64,000 nucleotides of DNA from Xiphydria camelus (GCA_963678675.1 OY783196.1:23662827-23726826), one strand, 5' to 3'. Positions 33,766 to 44,912 are shown, counted from the stretch's first letter. Notes: generated by a model from the sequence alone, not told the origin. A program made the numbers and translations.

Positions 33766-34708
33766 CGAGGGGGGACCCAAAAGTATCGGGAATTGGGCTG
33801 CGGCGGGGAGGGAGAGTGGGGAAACTCATTGTTCGAACAGGTGTCTGTTAGGGACACGTCTCCTGAGTTAGTGTGCGAAGTTCTGTCGCTGTGAGTGCAT
33901 CGGTTCGTCCGTGGGAATTTTTTTAGTGAAACAACTTTTTTTCCATTTCGGCGAAAACGTGATAGGGCCGATTGTCGAGAGCAATGCGCGGCTGTGAAAT
34001 TTTGTTTCCTTTTGGGGAAATCGGCCGCGGAAACTATTGTAATGCTAAAGACTGCTTATGGGGATGCTGCCCTTAGTAAAACCAGAGTCTACGAGTGGTT
34101 TTCACGTTTTAAAAATGGAGAAATGTCAATTGAAGACCAACCCCGTTCAGGACGCCCCTCAACGTCAAGAAGTGACGAAAAGGTCGACAAAATCAATGCT
34201 CTCTCACTCGTGAAGACCGTCGCCGAACCATTGATCGACTCTGTGAGATGTCTGGAATATCATGGAGTTCAATTCAGAGGATTTTATCCAAAGATTTGCA
34301 CATGAGAAGAGTTGCAGCAAAATTGGTCCCTCGCCTTCTCACAGGCGAGCAAAGGGAGCGTCGACTTCAGGCATGTTTTGAGCTTCAAAATCAGTTCAAA
34401 GAGGACCCTGAATTTTTTTCCAATGTGATTACTGGTGATGAATCGTGGTGTTATGGATACGACCTCGAAACAAAGCAGCAGCAGCAGTTTTGCCACTGTG
34501 GAGGAGGTAAAACAAAAATCGCTGGAAGGCCTAAAGAACATCCCGATAAGTGAATTTAAAAAATGTTTTGAACAATGGAAGGATCGTTTGCAGAGGTGCG
34601 TTGTGGTCAAGGGAGAATACTTTGAAGGGGTGATACAAATTTCGTGTAAAAATATTAAGAAATAAAGAAGTTATGACCAAATTCCCGTTTCTTTTGGGTC
34701 CTCCCTCG
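33766..34708 (+). mobile_element. Internally deleted mariner element, TA flanks
   Basis: The left end CGAGGGGGGACCCAAAAGTA is mirrored by the right end (CGAGGGAGGACCCAAAAGAA as reverse complement), and both continue with CGGGAATT. TA lies outside both ends (33764-33765, 34709-34710). At 943 bp it is shorter than the roughly 1.3 kb usual for mariners. The missing part is the central catalytic region. The element keeps both terminal repeats, so it might be mobilised in trans if a source existed. Confidence 0.9.
33895..34665 (+). pseudogene. Mariner transposase remnant, frameshifted and core-deleted
   Basis: Transposase bound element ends through an N-terminal helix-turn-helix and cut DNA through a DD(34)D catalytic domain. 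The first segment (33895-34305) shows the HTH: KFCFLLGKSAAETI, then TRVYEWFSRFKNGE and DQPRSGRPSTS. Near 34245-34260 the frame changes, and the next segment (34248-34488) gives WSSIQRILSKDLHMRRVAAK, LVPRLLTGEQ and TGDESWCYGYD with the first catalytic Asp. At a short CAG run (34476-34490) the sequence jumps to the C-terminus in the first frame (EEVKQKSLEGLKNIPISEFK, QWKDRLQRC, VKGEYFEG), stopping at 34663-34665. The second and third catalytic Asp motifs are absent, so it is inactive. Confidence 0.9.
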
Positions 34709-34710
34709 TA

Positions 34711-35649
34711 TATATTATATAATACAACGTGTTCGCTCGAGCAGTTGCGCGGAGCAGTTGCAATCGATGGAGCTTTTTGATGCAAAGCTCGAGGGCGGCG
34801 CGCGGAGGCAAATTCAATTTGCCCGAAGGATTCGCGAAAGGATCTACGTAGGTATTAGGGACGTGCGAAGCGCCACGAGCGCGCGGTCGGTTCTCGCACT
34901 GTTGTTTACATGCAGCGCCGACATCGATAACCTCTTCGTGGCTCGTATACCGCGCGAGGTTCGCCGATGCATCGCGCCCTTGCGCCGCGGCGAGGCCCTA
35001 AAGCGGCGGTGACCGCGGTGGTAATTGGTTTTCACCGCGGATGGTTTATGGCTCTACGCGGTGGGGGAGTAACGGGAGGGGTGCGGTTGAAATCTCCGCG
35101 GAAAAAGCCGCCGCCCCCTTTTCTCGTTCGTCCTTTTGACGCGCGAGGGAGGCGAAAAACTCTCGGCGGATCGAACGCGGGTACCGCGCGTCGTCCTTTT
35201 GCACTGTTCGCGACTCGTGATGTCGAACGATTCGAGCGATTCCACGCAGGGGAGGGCAATTTTTGGTGCGGATGAAAATGGATTTTTGGAAAGCCTCGTT
35301 CGCGCGCGTCCTGTTTCGTCGTAGGATCGTATATACGAAAGCGCACTCGTCTCGTATAGACGATATTGAATTCTCCTTCTGATGCCACGGTTCTTTGAGG
35401 TCCCTCAAAATTTGGGGTTTCATTAAATCCCACGTTGGGGTCCCTTTTTAGAATGTGGATAAACGAGCGGGTAGAGTGATGGAGAGAGAGAAATATAGGC
35501 GGACGGATAGATCCTTTTATTTCGACAGGCTCGAGACGAGAGGACAAGAAAGGGAACCGCATGTACATATATGTATGTACTGTCCATCTTTACCGTAGAG
35601 TTCGTATCCTCTAAGAAAATGCATACATTTTTGTACATTATTACGCAGG
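34711..35649. other. CpG-rich intergenic, no gene supported
   Basis: Several overlapping open frames on both strands between 34967 and 35568 are mutual shadows in GC-rich DNA. None has a motif. Confidence 0.4.
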
Positions 35650-37087
35650 GGAGAGTAGCCGAATTTGGACCGGTGCCTATTTAGGTTGGACCACCTCTTT
35701 ATCTATAACTCTTATATTGCTGTACGACCTGAGTCGAAATTGTAATACTAGTTTGAACCTCAACTTGGTGAAAACGGATAAATCGGCCACTTGTAGGTCT
35801 AAATTAGTATTAAACTTAAAGATTTTAACATTATTTTAAACCTACAAGTTGCCGATTTGTCCGCTTTCGCCAATTGTAGGCTAAGACTAGCATTGAAATT
35901 TCGCGACTCGGGGAGCTACAAATACGACCATTTTTGAATTAATACGTTATAGAGAAGGTATGTTATCCAACTTTAAGTCTGAACATATGATGTAAGTATC
36001 TAATTAATCAAACAAGGTAAAATATTCCTACAGTTTTAGGTACACAGGTGGTCCAACCTACACTGAGAAAAATTAAGTTGAAATAACGAACACTAGATAT
36101 CCAAATTCCGCCACTACATGCCCCATGTATAGCACCACATGCGCTTTATATGGTACTATAGTAACAACTCAAATTTATGAAAAATATTGCCATAAAAAAT
36201 AGCATACATAATGTCACATAAAGGGCATATAGTGCCAGGATTCGGGCAACTAATGCTCGTCATTGCCGAGCCCCTTGGTATACTTGCATATATTGCAAGG
36301 CTTGCCTGCGGGACGTTAGGATTACCTAAGTCCTTTTTTTTATAGAGCAAGGACGCTTTTATATCAAGACAATTTGCATTCACCCCGAGAAATTCACGTA
36401 GGTAATTATTATTATGGAGCACAGGGAAAGCGTCCTTTTCCTCAGTCTTTGCTTAGCCCACGTCTCGACGCCAGATAGTCTCTTTCTCCTAAGAGTGAAA
36501 TTTCATATTTCCAATTTTTGCTTCAGTTATTCTCAAGTTTGAGATAGAAAAGTTTCACCTAAATGTATCCTCGCACGGGACTCCAAGATCTCCGCGTCAA
36601 CTTAGATCGCGCAGGGTAGTGGTTCAATGTGCTTCGTCGTTATACTGTAACTAATAATATTGATGTCGATCTCAGTCATTCAGGAAAAGACAGGTATGCA
36701 AATTATTAAATATTTGATTGAAATAAGTATTATTTAATTAAACCTTTATTGATAAATGTAACACGTGAATATGAAAGACGTATGTATTTTGATTCTAACT
36801 GTTCCGGTGAGTCAAATTATAATAGATATATCTAATAAATATATATGTATGAAGGGTCAGATGGACATTTATCTCATATACTTTCACTAAATATCCGTTA
36901 TACGTATAATAGGTATACATATAGATGTATATATAGATGGACATATAACCCTAACATATACGTATATTAGATCTTATCGACGTTTCATAGATATTTATGT
37001 TATGTATATTTTTAGTATATATTCCGTATGGGATAATGTTTTGTTCTCTCTCAGTGTAGGTTTCGGTTCAGATTCGGCGACTCTTCC
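35650..37087. mobile_element. Palindromic element, GAGAGTAGCCGAATTTGG ends, split by a MITE
   Basis: The left end GGGAGAGTAGCCGAATTTGG is mirrored by the right end (GGAAGAGTCGCCGAATCTGA as reverse complement). Next inward, TAGGTTGGACCACC mirrors GGTGGTCCAACCTA, and the interior is palindromic around CGGATAAATCGGCCACTTG versus CAAGTTGCCGATTTGTCCG. The right arm is cut at 36060 by the insertion 36061-37056; without it the element is about 440 bp. Confidence 0.7.
36061..37056. mobile_element. 996-bp CACTGAGAAAAA-type element nested at a TA
   Basis: Starts CACTGAGAAAAATTAAG and ends TTCTCTCTCAGTG, with TA on both sides (36059-36060, 37057-37058). Removing it with one TA rejoins the right arm of the surrounding palindrome. 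It is longer than its relatives and may hold further insertions; the interior has no coding. 36830-37030 is AT-rich with repeated ATATATGTAT-like words. Confidence 0.7.
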
Positions 37088-38778
37088 TTATAATACACCG
37101 TAACTTCCTCCGTAACTCAAAGACCCCGAGAAAGAACATTTCGAAGAGAAATCGAAACAGCGAGAAGCGAGCTCCTTTCGATGGTTTACGTGCGTTGAGC
37201 GACGCGATATGTACAAAATCAGTCTCACCGCGCGTCTGTAGCGTAGTCCGCAAAGTGATATCGAACGACTTTCGTCCAAGATTTATTGCTTTTCCATTTA
37301 CAACTTTTTTTTTACGGTATCGACGCGTGCCTTATTTATTTCACTCCAAGCCGTATCGATTCATCGCCGACGTGCCACGCTACGTCTCGTGATTTTCGCG
37401 CGCGAGGACGAGCGTCTCGCGCTCGTTTCGCCGCGGTGTCCCGTCCGACGACAGGATATCCCGACAAAGCGCGGCAGCGGTTCAAAATATCATTTCCAAT
37501 CGACGCGATTGATACCCGCTATTGCGCGGAGGGCAAAAAACTCCGCGCGTTTTCGCTCCGATGGCTCGTGTATTATTCCGACTCCTCCCACCCCCGTCTT
37601 CGTCGGCGACCTACAAAGCTGCCCGCGGTTTCCTGGGAATTCGCTCGCCTTTCTTCGTCGTCGTCCTTGCGGAATTTTACGCATGGAAGTCCGCGCTAAC
37701 TTTTTCATATTTTCATCTTTCACTCGAAACGAAATATTCTCGTTTTGTTTTCGTGTTCTCCGGGAGACATTAATTATATCTCGTGACGCTACAGCTCTTT
37801 CGGAAAAAAAATTCTACCCGGAGAGAGCGCGAGCTTTAGCGTGACACTCGAATTAGCCTTTGGTCCGGCGGAGTGTATTATGCTAATTAAGGGCTAACTC
37901 GAGTATCACATCGTACTCCAGTGACCTCTATTGTATTCATGTTTACACTGCAACGTGTGTGCGCCCCAATTTTTGCGTTTTATCATCCCAGCCTCTTTTT
38001 TCTCCGCGTGCATCGCCGTTCCGCCCGTTGCAGCGTTTCTCTCATCTCCCTCTACTGCTGCATCTGCATTCCAAACAATCTCGAACACAATTTCCTCTCG
38101 TTCTGCGTACATCGGCCGAGCAGCTACATATTTCGTGGAAAAATATTCGCACACTCCGAAGTATCATTTCTAATCAAAACTCGATCGGTTTCCCCCTTCG
38201 AGAATAAAGGAAACTTTGCCCGGTCGCTCTTTGGTTGGTCTATTTGCTCACCTTCGACGTCGACGACCGAAAAAGGAATAGAAATAAAAGCGCGCGCGAG
38301 TTTCGCGAGGATTCGCTTTCCCGCGCCGCGGTTGCCGAGGAAGTTGGCGCGCGTGGAAGCTCGATTGAGCTTCCGCGAGCCGCATCCCGGCTCTCGCTCT
38401 ACGCGAAAGCCTCCGGCGAACGCGACGTCGGCGAAATTCGCCGTCGCAAAGGGAGAATCGTGACTTTTGCTTTTTGCTCGGCGCGCGAGAGACGCGTTCA
38501 TTGCAAATGGAAAGCGGCTGGCTGAGCTCGGCTTCGAAGTACGAAGAGGTGCGTGAGCGTTCGTACGTGCGTGCCGCGTTCCACCTGGGGTTCTCGGAGT
38601 CGCTCTTACGTACCGGCGCTTTCGCCACCCTCGCGTCGCACGTCGCGCAGCACATCCACCGTCATTCACGCGACGGATGGTGCTTTCCGCTTTCAGCTGT
38701 ACGGTGTGTATTCGAGAAAGCTTGACATAAGCGAGATGCCGTAGTACACTCTAAACCGCACGTTATTGATTGCTGAGG
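37088..38778. other. CpG-rich intergenic, no gene supported
   Basis: Several long overlapping open frames on both strands (37286-38670) cover the same DNA and have no domain, as expected for GC-rich non-coding sequence. Confidence 0.4.
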
Positions 38779-38853
38779 TAAGATTTGCTAAGGTTAACTA
38801 GAACTTATTCTTATATTGATAAACTATTAGCATTGCCGTGCAATCTATTGGGA
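38779..38853 (-). repeat. Fragment of the MITE family at 57198-57606
   Basis: Reverse-oriented match to the left arm of 57198-57606: ATTGCCGTGCAATCTATTG, TTAACTAGAACTTATTCTTA and TATTGATAAAC. About 75 bp survive, without termini. Confidence 0.6.
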
Positions 38854-39089
38854 TCTGTCGAATGGACGGAGCTAAAATTAATATAGCAGCTTTAAAAGTG
38901 CAGGTTCAATGTGTTTCAATGGGTTAAAAGTAGTTTTTTTTTTATGTAAAATATGATTAACATTAAGTAATGAAATTTGCCTGTGGGCGAATATAAAACC
39001 GGGTAATAGGAACTTCCTTGAAGGGGAGCGTGTTTTAAAATCTCTTGGAAGCTGGAACATCTGAAGAATAACTGTTTTGGAGCAAACAT

Positions 39090-39455
39090 TTAGGTTAAGC
39101 ATGTACATGCATAGACGACGGAAATATAATCAGAACTCGAAAAATAACGCGAACGCACTTTGGCATACGGCGTAACTGATTTTATTTTTAACATTATCAT
39201 CCACTTTTTTAGTTGATCGATTCTTTCTAAATTTCCAAACGCGTCTGGAGTGCACACGAAGCGTTTGCCCGGCTTTGGAAAATAATGGAAAGACACGTCG
39301 TCTTTATTTAAACGACTTTGACAGCCAGAAACGTAGCAAATAAGTCTACCTTTCGACTTTACTCGTGGTTTTAAGGATTCTGACATTATTTTGCGAAAAA
39401 AATTATTATTATGTGCACTGTCGTATTCTACCTCTAGTGCGAAGCTAAGCTCCAA
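39090..39455 (-). CDS. THAP-type zinc-finger protein, degenerate C2CH site
   Basis: A single-exon open frame of 121 codons on the minus strand. THAP domains are C2CH zinc modules that bind DNA in nuclear regulators and P-element-like transposases. Residues 40-111 fit the family: CYVSGCQSRL supplies the first two Cys, DVSFHYFPKPG has the conserved Phe-Pro, LKKWMIMLKIKSVTPYAKV has the invariant Trp (W85), and RYFSSSDYI matches the end of the fold. The third ligand Cys is Arg (R101) and the ligand His is Tyr (Y104), and the AVPxLF-type tail box is absent; the frame ends ten residues after DYI. Met24 (MSESLKPR) is an alternative and perhaps better start. There is no transposase part and no visible donor site. 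It may be a decaying THAP gene, a transposon fragment, or a functional domain that lost zinc binding. Confidence 0.6.
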   Translation of the reverse strand: MELSFALEVEYDSAHNNNFFRKIMSESLKPRVKSKGRLICYVSGCQSRLNKDDVSFHYFPKPGKRFVCTPDAFGNLERIDQLKKWMIMLKIKSVTPYAKVRSRYFSSSDYISVVYACTCLT

Positions 39456-40323
39456 AACTGCTATCTAAAATTAGTTTGTTTTTTTCGCCGCCAGAGGTCA
39501 TGTCGCCATTCGACAGATCCCGATAACATTTTTGTCAGGGCAGAGAGCCGCGTATACGTATGGATAGTACGCGAGCTACCTAAATATGTACGCGCGCTCC
39601 GACGGGACAACGGAGCCGCGTCGTTCGTCACGAGAGAAAGAGGGATGACCGTACGTTCTCGCGAGAAAGATTTACACCCGCGCGAGAGAGAGAGAAGAGT
39701 GCGCGGGGCGCCGCAACGTGAAAAATACATGAAAATAGCTCGGAGCGATCGATCGTTATCCGCAAGAGGTGTCCCCCCTCTGTTGGGGTCGAGCTTAACG
39801 TGGAGTTTAACGTCGCGGCGTGTTTGAACTCAGTTCGTAGCCACGTAAACGGGGTACTAATAGTCGAATTTCCGCGGTGCACCTAGTCTCGTTAACGGGC
39901 GCTGTCTCGAGTTTCCCTTCGGAGATTTCGGGAGGAGGCAGGGAGACTTCTCGGTGGCCGCCTGTACGTTTCGCGCAGTTGCAACGTGGGTCGTTAACTT
40001 TTCGCGGATGTCACGATCGGGGGGAAGAAGCATCGGGAGTGTCGCATTGGGAACAAAAAATTCCGAACCACAACCTCTCGGGCGGCCAACTAAATGTACA
40101 ATTATCTCAACAAATAGGTATGTAGTTACAGTACCTAACTAAAATTTAGTTGAGGTAGCTTGATACTTACAAGGAGAGGGCGCGAGCTTCGGAACGGGCA
40201 TGTTTACAATTTATCTCTGTGAGTAGGACTGGACACCCTTAACAAAAATTCCAAAATATTTTTTCCGAATACGCCTTAGAAATAAAAAAAAACCACGTCC
40301 AAAAATTCCACGATTGGTATGTA
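39456..40323. other. Intergenic, no gene supported
   Basis: Upstream flank of the THAP ORF. CpG-rich patches (39590-40060) carry overlapping chance frames. No promoter motif can be assigned. Confidence 0.4.
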
Positions 40324-40854
40324 CAGTAAGTTAAATAAAACCGTGTATGGCATTATTCATACAAAATTTATTCCACAATGTATTTTTCCACATACATACG
40401 TTTGACATGTTTCAAGGCAATGCGCAATTATGTTAACAATGAGTCCAATCACCACCAGCATCAATAATCGCTTGGCATCTCCGAGGCACACTATCCACTA
40501 AATTTTCGGCGTATTCGCGGGGAAGTGCCTTCCAAATGCGTCGAATTTCTCGGGATAGCTGCTTCACAGTGAATTCACAGCGAATACACGTTTTCCTCGA
40601 AGCTTCTGCTTGATGTACGTATCCCGAGAAATTCGACGCATTTGGAAGGCACTTCCCCGTGAATACGCCGAAAATTTGGTGGATAATATGCCTCGGAGAT
40701 GCCAAGCGATTATTGATGCTGGTGGTGATTGGACTCATTATTAACATAATTGCGCATTGTTGTGGAACATGTCAAACGTATATACGTGGAGAAAAACATT
40801 GTGGAATAAAGTTTTATGAATAACGCCGTACACACGCTCTTATTTAACATACTG
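40324..40854. mobile_element. 531-bp Tc1-type foldback with transposase ends in both arms
   Basis: TA at 40322-40323 and 40855-40856. The ends CAGTAAGTTAAATAAA and, inverted, CAGTATGTTAAATAAG start two arms (40324-40557 and 40620-40854) that are near mirror images around a 62-bp centre. On the minus strand the left arm, and on the plus strand the right arm, encode a Tc1/IS630-type transposase C-terminus (REIRRIWKALPREYAENLVD, then VPRRCQAIIDAGGDWT). So the element consists of one element end joined to its own inverted copy. The catalytic domain is absent and no function is expected. Confidence 0.85.
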
Positions 40855-40979
40855 TAGATTTGTCATCGCTATATTAACGAAACTTATGTCGTGGTGACAG
40901 AATCTATGGAGCAACCATAGCCGTCGTTTAATAGCAATAAAACGTATTCGTAAATTGGAAAATAACAGTTACCCAATTA

Positions 40980-41525
40980 GGCCCTGACTAGCAGCTAGTC
41001 GGGAAGTCCCCGTTGAGATCCTACTTTAAAAATATATAATACAATTAGTATATATAAGGGATCCCTCATAAGAAAAAAAAATGATTACCACTCCTCTGAA
41101 ACTTTGTGAGTAGCTTCATTTTGCCGAGTCTGCCAACTTTTTTATCTGCGAAAAATCTGATTGCCGCCGGGGTTTCGAGATATTAATAAATAATTATGTA
41201 AAATTTATGAATTTTGTTTATTGATGACCGACAAGTTGATTCTATGCCCGAAGTAAGATAAATATTTATGAAATCAAACGGTAACATTGTCCGACAAGTT
41301 TTCTGCCGGGTATCTCCAGTCCGACAATATTCATAATTTTGACATGTTTGTTAATAATTATCTCGAAACCCCGGCGAAAACCAGGCTTTTCGCAGATGAA
41401 AAAGCTGGCAGACTCGGCAAAATGAAGCTACTCACAAAGTTTCAGAGGAGTGGTAATCGTTTTTTTTTCTCTTATGAGGGATTGATCCCTTACTAAATCT
41501 CTAGTCCGGCCCATATCAGGGCTAA
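40980..41525. mobile_element. ~545-bp foldback palindrome
   Basis: The inner arms, TCCCTCATAAGAAAAAAAAA through TTCATTTTGCCGAGTCTGCC and CCGGGGTTTCGAGATA on the left, are mirrored at 41330-41492. The outer ends TTAGGCCCTGACTAG and, inverted, TTAGCCCTGATATGGG flank them less perfectly. The centre, about 41215-41330, is not paired. Non-coding. Confidence 0.65.
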
Positions 41526-41526
41526 A

Positions 41527-42930
41527 CTAACGCGCGCTATCTAGCATCCCCCTGTTTAGATCCGAATTGAAATCAGGAAATTTCTACACGGGTATTAAAC
41601 TGTTTTCTCGATGTACGATTCGACATAGATGAAGAAACTAAAACCAGAAATATCGAAACCTCTTCAACGGTTGGAAACAATCGTCTCGGGAAAACTGCTA
41701 CGGTATATTTCTGCGTTCTTGGCGCTTGATTAGTCGCCGGACGACGTACGAGCGCCGTGTAATATTATACTGTATCGCGTATGCATCAGTGACGTCGACG
41801 AGCGTCAGGTACCTATACCTGTACACAGGTTCACAGATTGCACCGCCTCGTGCGCTAAGGATAGAAACGACGCCGATCTCCGTCTCCCTCTCGCGATTGC
41901 GCCGTACCTCGGGGAAACTCGGCGGATAGGATGCGATGACTCTAAACTACACGTGTTACGTTGTCGACAGGCGTCGCTCCGCGTAATTTCGTGCTCGCCG
42001 TCGCTAAACCTAAAACGTGGAGATTTACGTTTATACACTTTTCGAGGACGGAAATAATATTGTTCCTCTCCATTAATGCAGCGTCGTTTTGACCCGAATA
42101 AAGCCGAATTGCCGCTGACGCGATGTAGATGTACTCGCGTACATATGTACGCGCTATGCCTCTATTTACCCAATCTGTGTATTGTATACCGCGTGATATA
42201 CCTGTCTGCACTGCTCGTACATAATATCCGCGGCACACATGTACGTCATCCTAGCAACGCGAACGCGTATTGCCGGACTGGAGTTAGAGAGAGAAAGAGA
42301 GGGAGAGTCGACTTCCGAACTGGATGCTTTCTGGTAGACCGGCTTCGCTGCTTTCCGGCGATTTGTATTTAAATTATAATTATAATTCTTCCCGCGCGAT
42401 AGCGCGGGAACTGACTCGGAAAGAAATACCTCGTTTCACAGCACGCGAGGAAGCTCGCAGGGCTCGACGGAGCTTGAAGGGAAAATGATTTCCGTTGCTA
42501 ATTATCGGAGAGGACGCGCGTCGTGTCGAAATTCCAGTCATACGCTGGGATCATTTGAAGTAAAAAAGGCGTGCAAAGGGGAGTTGAGCTCGCGGAGAGC
42601 TATTTTGTGACATTAATTTGAACATAAGATTTCATAAGTCTACGCTATTCGACGCAAAATATGTAGACTCACGAATTCGGGCAGATTTTCGAACCGATCA
42701 ATGTCGACGAGAGAATAATTTTCCATAATTTTCCCAAAAGATCGATAATTAACATCGTTAAGGGTCAACATTATTGTGGTTGGCAGTATTAAAGAAAGTT
42801 CGTGAAAAGTTCTCAGTTGATTTCAAATGATTTTTTACAGTGAAATAATTTGGAAACAATTCGACATTATCTTTTACAGGTCGGAAATAGATTTTTATTG
42901 AGTATCATGAATAACAATCTATTAATCTAT
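41527..42930. other. Intergenic, no gene seen
   Basis: CpG-rich in 41700-42560, AT-rich after. Short purine repeat AGAGAGAGAAAGAGAGGGAG at 42287-42306. No supported coding. Confidence 0.4.
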
Positions 42931-44120
42931 ATATATAAAACAAAGTCGGGTTAGTTACACTATTTATAACTAAAGAACGACTGGACAGATTTTTATGACC
43001 TTTGATTCTTGGGTTTGTTTCCGCCACGAATAGCAGAGAATAAGTATTAAAGCATCTGAAAAATGTACGTAAAAAAAATGTATCAAGAAATTAATTTTTC
43101 TAGAGAAGTTTCCTCGCGTATTGGAAAGTAAGAAAATAAAAAAAATGGAATCAGTATCGTATAATATCACAAGGTGCTTCAATGAAGGGAATCGACTCGA
43201 GTGCAACCCATCAAGCAAATACTTATTGTTAGTCAGAAAGTAGTGCAATAATGCTACTTACAGAAAATGCGATTTTTCGCAAAAATCGAAATCTCTGGAA
43301 TCGAATTCTCGACCATCCTATCTTATGTATTTTTTCGCGCTGATTACGAAAATGATATATTTATTGAGGAAATCTCAACGGAACACCGAGATATCGATGA
43401 TTTCTTGCGGAAAAAAAATTTCTTCATACACAAAATCAGCGTTATTTCATATTTCCTTTGAGATTTCGACCAAATAACCGTGCTTTTCGGAATCAGCGTA
43501 AAAAAATACATAAGATAGGGTTATCCAGAATTCGATTCCAGAGATTTCGATTTTTGCAAAAAATCTAAGGCATACCCCTTAGATTTTTCGCAAAAATCGA
43601 AATCTCTGGAATCGAATTCTCGACCATCCTATTTTATGTATTTTTTCGCACTGATTACGAAAATGATATATTTATTGAGGAAATCTCAACGGAACACCGA
43701 GATATCGATGATTTCTTGCGGGAAAAAAGATTTCTTTATACACAAAATCAGCGTTATTTCATATTTCCTTTGAGATCTCGACCAAATAACCGTGCTTTTC
43801 GGAATCAGCGTAAAAAAATACATAAGATAGGGTGATCCAGAATTCGATTCCAGAGATTTCGATTTTTGCAAAAAATCTAAGGCATACATCGGATAGGGTG
43901 GTCGAGATTCCAATTCCGAAGATTTTCATTTTTCGAAAAAATTGACAATTTCTGTAAGGTCGGTACCTACGCGAATCAATTCGATTCGTTTCAATAAAGC
44001 AAATGCCTGGCTGCAAAGTGAATTAAAATAATATAAATGTAATTAAAATACATTTCGTTTTTAAGTTAACACAACATTTATTGATTCTGAGGCGGTACGA
44101 AGTTCGCCGGGTCAGCTATT
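42931..44120 (+). mobile_element. Non-autonomous Helentron-like (HINE-type) element
   Basis: The left end reads TCTATATATATAAAACAAAG, then TTAGTTACACTATTTATAAC and GAACGACTGGACAGATTTTT, the usual opening of insect Helentron-related elements. The right end reads GGCGGTACGAAGTTCGCCGG then GTCAGCTA, their usual closing. There is no terminal inverted repeat and no Rep/helicase coding, so it is non-autonomous. The centre holds tandem palindromic units (43271-43887); internal tandem repeats are a known HINE trait. These elements move by a rolling-circle-like process in trans. Confidence 0.75.
43271..43887 (+). repeat. Two 311-bp tandem units, each palindromic
   Basis: GATTTTTCGCAAAAATCGAA begins at 43271 and again at 43582. 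The units differ at about seven positions by eye. Each is itself a foldback: TCTCTGGAATCGAATTCTCG at the left is mirrored by ATTCGATTCCAGAGA at the right, and CGCTGATTACGAAAA by TTTTCGGAATCAGCG. A degenerate third start (ATAGGGTGGTCGAGATTCC) follows at about 43892. Confidence 0.9.
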
Positions 44121-44618
44121 GATTATAAGAATTAGAGCAGATAACTGTCATGACTGCGAATATTTGAAATCAACTCGACAGGCACCAAAACTTTCAACTG
44201 GATTAAACATATTATGTACTTATGGAGAATGCGAGATAACTTCCGACTTGTGGTTCGCTGCGCACTATTGATTCCAATTTATTTCACTTTGATATGCTGT
44301 TATTCAACAGCGTTATTACTCAGGGCGTGATCGATGCAGTAGCGGACCGTTTTTCTGACATTTAGTAAATATTTTATTTTTCACCTTTCGCGCGGATGTT
44401 ACATGTAATGACATAATGATCAATTTTTTCCCCCGATTTGAATAACCATAATATTCAGAAATTATATACAAAGCGTTCTTCAGCGTTACTATGCTAATGA
44501 ATTTCACTATTTTACCAACTGCAGGATCATTCTCAAATGTCGCGCGAGAAATTTCCCCTACGGATTTTCAAAGTCCCTAGAACTGACAGAGGAAAGCAGA
44601 TGCAAATTTCGCCGCGAT
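44121..44618. other. Intergenic, no gene seen
   Basis: AT-rich flank between the Helentron-like element and a MITE. No feature recognised. Confidence 0.4.
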
Positions 44619-44849
44619 TTTCTGAGAAATATAACTTGGTTAAAATGACAAAACACATCTGGTTTAGTTATTCTAACCAAAATGATAGTAAGTTGAACCG
44701 AATATTTAGTTATTCTGACTATATGTCTAGTTATTCTAACCAGAAAATTGTCAGTTTAACAAAACAAATGGAGGATCCATATTGTACCAAATGATTTGGT
44801 TATGGTCTTCAGGATTTTGGTTAAATTGACCAGGTTATTTTTTTCAGTG
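44619..44849. mobile_element. MITE, second copy of the 20430-20685 family
   Basis: GGTTAAAATGACAAAA, TTTAGTTATTCTAACCAAAA and CAGGATTTTGGTTAAATTGA blocks match 20430-20685. The right end TTTTTTCAGTG is followed by TA. The left terminus TTCTGAGAAATA is mutated from CACTGAGAAA. Confidence 0.75.
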
Positions 44850-44912
44850 TAGGATCTACGTCTGACTGCTTCGACTCTCGTTCCACAAGACACTTATTAA
44901 AGGCGTCCTTTA

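Noticed and set aside
37921..38669. Several 130-180-codon frames on both strands
   Set aside because: They cover the same DNA in different frames and have no motifs; mutual shadows in a CpG-rich patch.
43271..43887. CRISPR-like direct repeats
   Set aside because: Only two 311-bp units, each palindromic, inside a Helentron-like element in a eukaryotic context.
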